Source: an uncultured Erysipelotrichaceae bacterium | GTDB taxonomy: Bacteria; Bacillota_I; Bacilli_A; Erysipelotrichales; Erysipelotrichaceae | Reading direction: 5' to 3' | Length of the DNA: 8,617 nt | NCBI GenBank assembly: GCA_946621045.1 | Contig: CAMOOA010000045.1 | Span: 1 to 8,617, forward strand | In this document: piece by piece, positions 1 through 5,621 of the stretch | How positions within the stretch are numbered: position 1 is the stretch's first letter | Layout of the letters: every line of letters begins with the position of its first letter | Position numbers and translations under genes: made by a program | The notes under the pieces: generated by a model | Database searches by the model: none | Told to the model about the DNA's origin: nothing | The model's input: only the letters and a program-made list of their open reading frames with translations

Positions 1-39
1 ATCAACCATAAAAATGGCGTTACTGTCGATACTTCTCAT
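1..39 (-). CDS. 5' end of an unidentified minus-strand gene, cut by the window edge
   Basis: Thirteen codons are visible, starting with ATG on the minus strand (complement of 37-39) and reading MRSIDSNAIFMVD before the window ends. The start is supported by a Shine-Dalgarno sequence GAAAGGA (complement of 47-53), seven bases upstream, and by a promoter at 84-112. The frame has no stop to the window edge. The fragment is too short to assign a family, and I do not recognise it. It lies in the same orientation as the lipoprotein gene at 228-1448, but the 188-base gap and its own promoter suggest a separate transcription unit. Confidence concerns the existence of a gene start, not its function. 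Confidence 0.6.
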   Translation of the reverse strand, partial: MRSIDSNAIFMVD

Positions 40-46
40 GTTATTG

Positions 47-53
47 TCCTTTC
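47..53 (-). promoter_or_regulatory. Ribosome binding site of the left-edge gene
   Basis: The minus strand reads GAAAGGA, complementary to the 16S rRNA 3' end, with a seven-base spacer to the ATG whose first base is 39. This is the main reason for calling a gene start here. Confidence 0.65.
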
Positions 54-83
54 GTCGCAACCTTAATGGTAATGCTTAAATAT

Positions 84-112
84 ATCTTACTCCCGACATC
101 GGATCATTTCAA
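84..112 (-). promoter_or_regulatory. Sigma-A type promoter of the left-edge gene
   Basis: On the minus strand a -35 hexamer TTGAAA (complement of 107-112; 4-5 matches to TTGACA) is followed by exactly 17 bases and a -10 hexamer TAAGAT (complement of 84-89; 4 of 6 matches to TATAAT). The predicted transcript start is near 77, giving a leader of about 38 nt that contains the ribosome binding site. The spacing is ideal and AT-rich sequence lies upstream, so I consider it likely. Confidence 0.55.
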
Positions 113-227
113 TAAAATCAGTGCCGTTTTTGTGTCTTTTTGTGAAACTGAAGTCAAAATACTGAAAATCTTTCATTAAGGCAGAGTTACTGATTTTTTG
201 TACAGCATCGAACCTTGAAAAATGTGC
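113..227. other. AT-rich intergenic stretch with two phased A-tracts
   Basis: This non-coding stretch separates the lipoprotein gene stop from the promoter of the left-edge gene. On the plus strand TTTTTGTG occurs at 127-134 and again at 137-144, a direct repeat with a 10-base period. Read on the minus strand these are two A5 tracts on the same helical face, centred about 53 and 63 bases upstream of the predicted start at 77. That is where UP-element contact or intrinsic curvature can act. I see no convincing intrinsic terminator for the lipoprotein gene and no open frame with a ribosome binding site. Confidence 0.4.
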
Positions 228-1448
228 TTACTGTCCGTCCGGATAGACCGCAAAAATGCGCTCGAGTTCCTTCCATGTTACGGGAAGTGCATAGCTGTGA
301 GAGGGCTTCTCAAGCGGAATCAGGACATCTTCATCTTCTGCTTCCTGCAGTGTGCCTGTCTCGATATTATCGGTATAGAAGACACGGTATTCACTGCGTG
401 TATAATCATCCGCATAAATGAACCAGCCCGGTTTTTCGGGACTTTTGATGATCATCGGACCTTCCAGCTGGTGCCGTTCATACAGCGGGCGGTCTTCCGC
501 GGTCAGGCAGTACCATGCCGGACCGGCTGCGCGGTACAGCTGAGAATATTCTTCCATTGGCTCCCGCTCATCCTTCAGCACTGCAGTACGTCCGGATGCC
601 GAATGGGTAAGTGTAAGATCGATGGTTTTGAATCCGGGATCGCACAGCAGTGACGGATAGGTATTTGTGATAAGGTCATCGGATGCACTGTAATAAACAC
701 CGCCGTCTTCAGGGCTGCTCCAGATGATGATATAGGTTTTCAGAACAGGGTCATAGAACGCTTCCGGCGCCCATGCCTGTCTGCCGCTCATGGATCCGTC
801 CTCAGACGCATTCAGTTTCAGAAGCCGTTCATTTTCGTAATGGACAAGATCATCGGAATCAAATACATAGACGGAATCTGTATCATATCCCTGTGTTGCC
901 AGAAGGGCAAATCCGCCGCCGGGTTTTCTTACGAGCGAAGGATCGCGCAGACGTTTTGTGCCAAGGGATGCACGCAGAATTCCGCGGTCCTGATTGACCT
1001 TGAACCAGTACGTGCCGTTGTAGGTATAGGCAAGCTTCAGCTGTTCGGAATCACGGCCGTCCGAGCTGAAATAGGAGATCACATATCCGACGAGCGGATC
1101 ATTCAGGGTCAGCGCATCAAATATCCGGGAATGATCTCCGGCTGACGCTTCGAGAGAAATGATCTCATACTCTTCCGCAGCCGGCGTCTTATGAATGACG
1201 CTGTCTTCAATGACCGCGTTTCCGCTGCGCACAGTCCACCGGATCTCTGATCCTTCCGGGGTTGATGCAGGCAGAAGCTGTCCGTCAAACAGGCTTTCAT
1301 CGATGCAGTCGCTCAGAAAGGCTTCCTCCGCATCACTGTATGCCGGGACAGGCGCAGAGCCGGAGGGCTCCGGTCCGTGTGCAGGTTCTGCACTGCATCC
1401 GCTCAGCAGAAACAGCAGTGTGAGACTCCATTTGATAATACGTTTCAT
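228..1448 (-). CDS. Secreted lipoprotein with Ig-like and GH43-like beta-propeller domains
   Basis: Predicted 406-residue surface lipoprotein, probably a glycoside hydrolase acting on arabinose- or xylose-containing glycans. Residues 1-18 form a lipoprotein signal peptide: basic MKRIIK, a hydrophobic core, and the lipobox LSGC with Cys18 as the lipidated residue. A proline-, serine- and glutamate-rich linker follows to about residue 37. Residues about 50-116 resemble the atypical bacterial Ig-like domain often found before GH43 modules. The propeller begins near residue 120. RDPSL (D169) fits the GH43 general base, TIDLTLT (D277) the pKa-modulating aspartate and LEGPM (E329) the general acid; WAPEA at 226-230 is also typical. 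The start at 1448 gives a normal signal peptide. A TTG at 1490 with AGGA four bases upstream is an alternative that would add 14 residues. No sugar transporter or regulator is adjacent. The GH43-like fold is fairly secure; the substrate is unknown. Confidence 0.75.
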   Translation of the reverse strand: MKRIIKWSLTLLFLLSGCSAEPAHGPEPSGSAPVPAYSDAEEAFLSDCIDESLFDGQLLPASTPEGSEIRWTVRSGNAVIEDSVIHKTPAAEEYEIISLEASAGDHSRIFDALTLNDPLVGYVISYFSSDGRDSEQLKLAYTYNGTYWFKVNQDRGILRASLGTKRLRDPSLVRKPGGGFALLATQGYDTDSVYVFDSDDLVHYENERLLKLNASEDGSMSGRQAWAPEAFYDPVLKTYIIIWSSPEDGGVYYSASDDLITNTYPSLLCDPGFKTIDLTLTHSASGRTAVLKDEREPMEEYSQLYRAAGPAWYCLTAEDRPLYERHQLEGPMIIKSPEKPGWFIYADDYTRSEYRVFYTDNIETGTLQEAEDEDVLIPLEKPSHSYALPVTWKELERIFAVYPDGQ

Positions 1449-1454
1449 AAAAAC

Positions 1455-1460
1455 ATTATA
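1455..1460 (-). promoter_or_regulatory. Perfect TATAAT -10 box six bases before the lipoprotein ATG
   Basis: The minus strand carries TATAAT (complement of 1455-1460). Counting the last T as -7, transcription would begin at 1448, the A of the ATG, giving a leaderless mRNA. No good -35 hexamer sits 16-18 bases upstream. An alternative -10 is TATAAG (complement of 1512-1517), which would start near 1505 and give a leader containing AGGA before the TTG at 1490. The sequence alone does not decide between them. Confidence 0.4.
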
Positions 1461-1540
1461 ATCGATGGCCTCCGGAATTACCTTCTTCAATGCGTCCTGC
1501 GCACGGCATATCTTATATCCCTCATGGCTGCGGAACCATG

Positions 1541-1549
1541 TGCTAAAAT
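1541..1549 (+). promoter_or_regulatory. Extended -10 promoter of the murG operon
   Basis: TGCTAAAAT fits an extended -10 element (TGn followed by TAAAAT, 5 of 6 matches). Its last base lies six bases before the murG ATG, so the predicted +1 is the A at 1556. No clear -35 is present at the expected distance, which an extended -10 tolerates. No purine-rich ribosome binding site precedes the ATG: the 15 bases before it read TGCTAAAATAACGTC. This is probably the sole promoter for murG through cysE in this window. Confidence 0.5.
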
Positions 1550-1555
1550 AACGTC

Positions 1556-2620
1556 ATGAAACGGGTAATGATCGCCGCCGGCGGAACCGGCGGACATATA
1601 TATCCTGCGCTTGCCTTTGCGCAGTGTCTGAAAAAAGAAGGCATTGAATCGATTTTTGTCGGAAGTCAGGACCGTCTGGAAGGACAGCTGATCCCGGAAG
1701 CAGGCTATCGTTTTATTCCGCTTGATATTCCGAATACGTCCGGATCTCTTTCGGGCAAGATCCGTTATCTTCTCTCCATGGCCGGCGCTGTCGGCGCATG
1801 TGAAAAGCTGCTTCGCTCCTATGAGCCGGACGCATGCGTAGGATTCGGCAATTATATTTCCGTTCCTCTGATTCTTGCCGCAAAGAAGCGCCGGATCCCG
1901 ACAATGATTTCGGAACAGAATTCGTTTGCCGGAAAGGCAAATGTGTTCCTCGGAAGGTTTGCGGATGCGGTGGAACTTGCATATGAAAGAAGCGGAAAGG
2001 ATTTTCCGGCGGAAAAGATCCGGGTTCTCGGCAATCCGCAGGAAGAGGTATGCGCGGGTATTACCGCAGATCCTTCGATGCTTGCGTCTTACGGAATCGA
2101 CACCTCACGGCCGTTTGTGCTGGTCATGATGGGCAGTCTCGGATCGCAGTCGCTTTCGAAGATCATTGATGACTGCTGCCGCAATGTTGCGGATTATCAG
2201 GTTCTGATTGCGGCCGGCAAGCGGAATCCGTATTCTTTTTCGACGGAGAATCCGAATGTGATCGTCCGGGATTATGTGGAAGGTGCGAAGCTTCTGCGCC
2301 TCTGCGATCTTGCGGTATGCCGGGCAGGTGCGACAACGCTGGCCGAACTGGCCGCTGCAGGAACGCCTTCGATTCTGATTCCCAGCCCGTTTGTGCCGAA
2401 TAACCATCAGTATTACAATGCTCTTGAACTGAAAGAACGCGGCGCGGCCGTCCTGCTTGAAGAGAGCGGTCTTCAGGCTGAAACACTGCTTGCGGAAATG
2501 AACCGGCTGATGCATGATAATACGGCACGGCAGAAAATGTCGGAGGCCGCCGCAACGCTGGCAAGACCGCATGCGGCAGGCGATATGGCTGAATGGCTGA
2601 AGGAGATTTGCGATGAATGA
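1556..2620 (+). CDS. murG: UDP-GlcNAc:lipid I N-acetylglucosaminyltransferase MurG
   Basis: This 354-residue peripheral membrane GT-B enzyme transfers GlcNAc from UDP-GlcNAc to undecaprenyl-PP-MurNAc-pentapeptide (lipid I), making lipid II on the inner face of the membrane. The N-terminal glycine-rich loop GGTGGHIYPALA (residues 9-20, with His14) is diagnostic. MISEQNSFAGKAN (about 120-132) is the conserved acceptor-side segment. MGSLGSQS opens the C-terminal donor domain. RAGATTLAELAAAG contains the conserved Glu264, and PNNHQ (Gln285) completes the UDP-GlcNAc pocket. Length is normal. The ATG at 1556 is the only start giving the usual N-terminus, since an in-frame TAA at 1544 excludes longer forms. 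It lacks a Shine-Dalgarno sequence and appears leaderless. The gene ends in an eight-base overlap with murB. It heads the operon here, rather than following murD or ftsW as in Bacillus. Confidence 0.96.
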   Translation: MKRVMIAAGGTGGHIYPALAFAQCLKKEGIESIFVGSQDRLEGQLIPEAGYRFIPLDIPNTSGSLSGKIRYLLSMAGAVGACEKLLRSYEPDACVGFGNYISVPLILAAKKRRIPTMISEQNSFAGKANVFLGRFADAVELAYERSGKDFPAEKIRVLGNPQEEVCAGITADPSMLASYGIDTSRPFVLVMMGSLGSQSLSKIIDDCCRNVADYQVLIAAGKRNPYSFSTENPNVIVRDYVEGAKLLRLCDLAVCRAGATTLAELAAAGTPSILIPSPFVPNNHQYYNALELKERGAAVLLEESGLQAETLLAEMNRLMHDNTARQKMSEAAATLARPHAAGDMAEWLKEICDE

Positions 2621-3509
2621 CGAGCTGTTTGAAAAACTGAAACGGATCGCAGAAGTGGAACGGGATGTTCCTCTTTCGGCCATGACAACACTGCGGATCG
2701 GCGGTCCGGCAAGGTTTGTGGCATATCCGGACTCCATGGTTGCGCTGGATGCGCTGATGCGTCTGCTTAAGGAAGAGTCCGTTCCGTTCAAGGTGATCGG
2801 CAAGGGATCGAACCTGCTCTGTTCCGACAGGGTATATGAAGGGGTTGTGATCCGTCTTGATAAATTTGATGACTTCTATTTTCTCGGAAATGATCTGATC
2901 GCGCAGTCCGGCTGTTCCATCATTGCGCTTTCCTATCAGGCAATGAAGCAGGGACTGTCCGGCCTGGAATTTGCGTCGGGTATTCCGGCCTCCGTCGGCG
3001 GCGTTACTTTTATGAATGCCGGTGCGTATAAGCGTTCCATGTCCGATGTGATCGACAGCGTATTTGTTTACAGGGATGAAAAGTTTGAATGGATCAGCAA
3101 TCAGGAATGTGAGTTTTCCTACCGTCACAGTATTTTCCATTCTCATCCCGACTGGCTGATCATTGCGGTGCGGATTCATCTTGAGTCTGCGCCGGTCTCA
3201 GAGATCCGTGATCTGATGGACAGCCGCAGAAAGCGGCGCATGGATTCACAGCCTCTGGATAAGGCCAGTGCGGGAAGCGTATTTCAGAATCCTGCGGAAA
3301 TGCCCGCATGGCAGCTGATTGACGGCATCGGATACCGCGGATACCGTGTCGGCGGAGCCATGGTGAGTGAAAAGCATGTCAATTTTATAGTCAATGAAGA
3401 CCATGCGACTGCGGAAGATTTCCTGACGCTTGTCAATGAGATCAAGCGGCTTGTCAAAGAGCGCTATGATATCTCCCTGCATATGGAAGTGGAGCGTTTC
3501 AATTGGTAG
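2613..3509 (+). CDS. murB: UDP-N-acetylenolpyruvoylglucosamine reductase MurB
   Basis: FAD-dependent enzyme of 298 residues that uses NADPH to reduce UDP-GlcNAc-enolpyruvate to UDP-MurNAc, the second committed step of peptidoglycan precursor synthesis in the cytoplasm. The FAD domain shows GKGSNLL at 63-69 and SGIPASVGG from 122. Arg171 in the YRHS motif, Ser222 in AGSVFQNP (the catalytic proton donor) and Glu292 in the C-terminal HMEVE motif match the catalytic set. The protein lacks the extra loop of type I enzymes such as E. coli MurB, so it is type II, as usual in Bacillota. The ATG at 2613 lies within the last codons of murG; AAGGAG about eight bases upstream serves as ribosome binding site, and the overlap suggests translational coupling. 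It overlaps divIB by seven bases. Confidence 0.96.
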   Translation: MNDELFEKLKRIAEVERDVPLSAMTTLRIGGPARFVAYPDSMVALDALMRLLKEESVPFKVIGKGSNLLCSDRVYEGVVIRLDKFDDFYFLGNDLIAQSGCSIIALSYQAMKQGLSGLEFASGIPASVGGVTFMNAGAYKRSMSDVIDSVFVYRDEKFEWISNQECEFSYRHSIFHSHPDWLIIAVRIHLESAPVSEIRDLMDSRRKRRMDSQPLDKASAGSVFQNPAEMPAWQLIDGIGYRGYRVGGAMVSEKHVNFIVNEDHATAEDFLTLVNEIKRLVKERYDISLHMEVERFNW

Positions 3510-4675
3510 AACAGGCACCGAAAACGGATGCGGCGTCCCCGAAAAGTGTGGATTCCCTGTTCGAAGAGCGGGCCGCTGCCAGTGACAATGAAACATTCGC
3601 CCGGATCCGGCGCGGACTTTTTCTCCGTGCCGTTTTTTTATCGGTCGGACTTCTGGTCCTCCTGTATCTGTTTTCTCCGGAGAGCCGCGTAAAGGCGGTT
3701 TCTGTCCGCGGCAACCGCTATCTGAGCAGATCCTATGTGGAATCCCTGTCCGGAATAAAGGTCAACGATCTGTTCTATGCGCAGTTTCCCGGTGCCCTTG
3801 CGGCGAAAATACAGCGTGATCCGATGATTGCGGAGACAGAGGTGCATCTGCGGAGAAACAATCTTGTGGAGATTGATATTACCGAAAAGCAGCCGATCGG
3901 CTACCGGTATGATGAGGAAGAACCGACGATCCTGTTTACGGACGGTTCCGTATGTCAGCTCAAAAGCGAGTACATGCGTATTCTTTCCCGTATCCCGTAT
4001 ATTACCGGATTCAATGAGGAAACGGCGACCCATCTGCTTACGACCGGATTTCAGAGTGTGAAAAGGGATGTGATCGAATCCATCGCTGAGGTGATTCAGT
4101 ACCCGCTGTCCTATGATGATGAAGCCGTTGAGATCCGGATGCGTGACGGCGGCGTATTCTTCGGCAACTATTTTTCCCTCGGTCTCATCAACAACTATGA
4201 AACGATCAGTGCTCTCATGACCAACAAGGATCTGTGCGTCTACGCGGACAATGCGACTACCGTTGCGGCCGCACGGGCCTGCCCGTGGGATGAAGTGGAA
4301 GTTGTGCTGGAATACTGGACGGATGAAGAGGGAAACTATATCTACAATAAATGGGGCGACCGTGCAGTGAAGCACTATTACTCCGACAATAACGGGAACT
4401 TCTATCTGGATGACAACGGAGAAAAAATCCTGATTCCGATTGATGAATACGGACAGGATCAGAGAGACCCGGATTTCCTGAATCATTACTTTGAAGGATG
4501 GTATAAGAAAGGATATCTGGAGGAGCCGACGGAAGAAGAACCGGAAGAAGGCGAAGAAACCGCAGAGGATGTGCCGGCTCAGGACGGCGAAGAAACTGCA
4601 GGGGATGCGCCTGTTCCGAACGGTGAAGAAAACGGTGCGGACGCCGCTCCGACCGAAGATACTGCAGTTGGATAA
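3503..4675 (+). CDS. divIB: Cell-division protein DivIB/FtsQ with acidic repeat tail
   Basis: Bitopic divisome protein of 390 residues, which in Bacillota forms a complex with DivIC and FtsL and controls septal wall synthesis. Residues 1-38 are a charged cytoplasmic tail. About 39-57 is the single membrane helix. About 61-130 is the POTRA domain (VKAVSVRGNRYLS onward, ending in ITEKQPIGY), followed by the DivIB/FtsQ beta domain to about residue 260. Unusual parts follow: an aromatic, Gly/Asn/Asp-rich section (about 275-325, with GNYIYNKWGD and GNFYLDDNGE) and a strongly acidic Glu/Pro/Ala tail (about 338-390) containing three 12-residue repeats. Translation most likely starts at TTG 3503, inside murB, with GGAG at 3491-3494 eight bases upstream. 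FtsA and FtsZ genes, which often follow divIB, are absent; cysK comes next, 13 bases downstream. Confidence 0.88.
   Translation: MVEQAPKTDAASPKSVDSLFEERAAASDNETFARIRRGLFLRAVFLSVGLLVLLYLFSPESRVKAVSVRGNRYLSRSYVESLSGIKVNDLFYAQFPGALAAKIQRDPMIAETEVHLRRNNLVEIDITEKQPIGYRYDEEEPTILFTDGSVCQLKSEYMRILSRIPYITGFNEETATHLLTTGFQSVKRDVIESIAEVIQYPLSYDDEAVEIRMRDGGVFFGNYFSLGLINNYETISALMTNKDLCVYADNATTVAAARACPWDEVEVVLEYWTDEEGNYIYNKWGDRAVKHYYSDNNGNFYLDDNGEKILIPIDEYGQDQRDPDFLNHYFEGWYKKGYLEEPTEEEPEEGEETAEDVPAQDGEETAGDAPVPNGEENGADAAPTEDTAVG
4550..4657 (+). repeat. Three tandem 36-bp units encoding the acidic DivIB tail
   Basis: Units lie at 4550-4585, 4586-4621 and 4622-4657, all in the divIB reading frame. They encode GEETAEDVPAQD, GEETAGDAPVPN and GEENGADAAPTE. 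Units 1 and 2 match at 29 of 36 bases; unit 3 is more diverged. This looks like in-frame duplication in a low-complexity extracytoplasmic tail and could vary in copy number between strains. Confidence 0.8.
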
Positions 4676-4688
4676 GGAGACACACAGG

Positions 4689-5621
4689 ATGAAAGTACAT
4701 AACATGATGCAGCTGATCGGAAAAACCCCGCTTCTTGAATGCAGGGCGCTGAAAAAGAAACTCGGACTGAAGGCCAATCTCTTTGCCAAGCTGGAACTGT
4801 TCAATGCGACCGGATCCGCAAAGGACCGGGCTGCGTACTACATGATCATTGACGCGGAGGAGCGAGGACTGTTGAAACCCGGAAGTACGATCATTGAACC
4901 GACTTCCGGAAATACCGGGATCGGGCTTGCGGCGGTCGGTGTTTCCCGCGGCTACCGTGTCATTATTGTCATGCCGGATACAATGTCCAGGGAACGGATC
5001 GCGCTGATGAAGGCATACGGTGCTGAGGTGGTTCTTTCCGACGGAACACTCGGCATGAAAGGGGCGATCCGCTGTGCGGAGGAACTGCGGGAAAACAATC
5101 CGGGATCCTTTATACCGGATCAGTTCGGAAATCCGGCCAACGCAAGAGCCCATTATGAAACGACCGGACCGGAAATCTGCGCGGACCTCGGAAATTGTGT
5201 GGATGTCTTTATTGCGGGTGTCGGAACCGGCGGAACACTTACCGGTGTCGCAAGGCGCCTGAAAGATTCACATATTCCGGCGGAAATCGTTGCGGTGGAA
5301 CCGGATACCTCTGCGGTCCTTTCCGGTGAGCAGCCGGGGCCCCACGGCATTCAGGGAATCGGCGGAGGGTTTGTGCCGGATGTGCTCGATACTTCGCTGA
5401 TTGACCGGATCATCCGCGTCAAAGACGAAGATGCCATTGCGGCCGCAAAACTGTTCGGAAAAACGGAATCACTGCTTGCGGGCATCTCTTCGGGAGCGGC
5501 GCTGCATGCAGGAATTGAACTGGCAAAACAGGAAGCCTATGAAGGAAAGAATATCGTCGTGCTTCTGCCGGACAGCGCAGACCGCTACCTTTCCACCAGA
5601 CTGTTTGAGGATGAAGAATGA
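4689..5621 (+). CDS. cysK: Cysteine synthase (O-acetylserine sulfhydrylase) CysK
   Basis: PLP enzyme of 310 residues, fold type II, that converts O-acetyl-L-serine and sulfide to L-cysteine and acetate in the cytoplasm. The PLP-binding lysine is Lys45 in TGSAKDR. The substrate loop TSGNTG is at 72-77, the PLP-phosphate loop GTGGT at 179-183, and SSGAA at 267-271 supplies the serine near the pyridine nitrogen. HGIQGIGGGFVP (219-230) is typical of CysK/CysM rather than cystathionine beta-synthase, and no CBS or other C-terminal domain is present. The residues before the lysine read FNATGSAKDR, whereas many CysK proteins have NPxxSVKDR. I chose ATG 4689, preceded by GGAG at 4676-4679, over upstream in-frame codons that lie inside divIB. 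It overlaps cysE by four bases (ATGA), pairing the two steps of cysteine synthesis. Confidence 0.94.
   Translation: MKVHNMMQLIGKTPLLECRALKKKLGLKANLFAKLELFNATGSAKDRAAYYMIIDAEERGLLKPGSTIIEPTSGNTGIGLAAVGVSRGYRVIIVMPDTMSRERIALMKAYGAEVVLSDGTLGMKGAIRCAEELRENNPGSFIPDQFGNPANARAHYETTGPEICADLGNCVDVFIAGVGTGGTLTGVARRLKDSHIPAEIVAVEPDTSAVLSGEQPGPHGIQGIGGGFVPDVLDTSLIDRIIRVKDEDAIAAAKLFGKTESLLAGISSGAALHAGIELAKQEAYEGKNIVVLLPDSADRYLSTRLFEDEE

Noticed and set aside
1..66. An open plus-strand frame from the window edge to a TAA at 64-66, possibly the tail of a gene
   Set aside because: It is only 21 codons and overlaps, antisense, the better supported minus-strand start with its ribosome binding site. I do not recognise the peptide.
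114..197. A 9-bp inverted repeat (AAAATCAGT at 114-122, ACTGATTTT at 189-197) as a terminator or regulatory hairpin for the lipoprotein gene
   Set aside because: The arms are AT-rich and 66 bases apart, with no compact stem; this is easily chance in AT-rich DNA.
2163..3179. A 338-codon minus-strand open frame opposite murG and murB
   Set aside because: It runs antisense to the catalytic motifs of both enzymes and resembles no protein family I know.
4491..4688. An in-frame upstream extension of cysK starting inside divIB
   Set aside because: It would add 66 Lys/Arg-rich residues not seen in CysK and overlap divIB by 185 bases; ATG 4689 has its own ribosome binding site.
3638..4804. A 388-codon minus-strand open frame opposite divIB
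   Set aside because: The plus frame has a membrane helix, POTRA domain and ribosome binding site. The antisense frame is a shadow with no recognisable domain.
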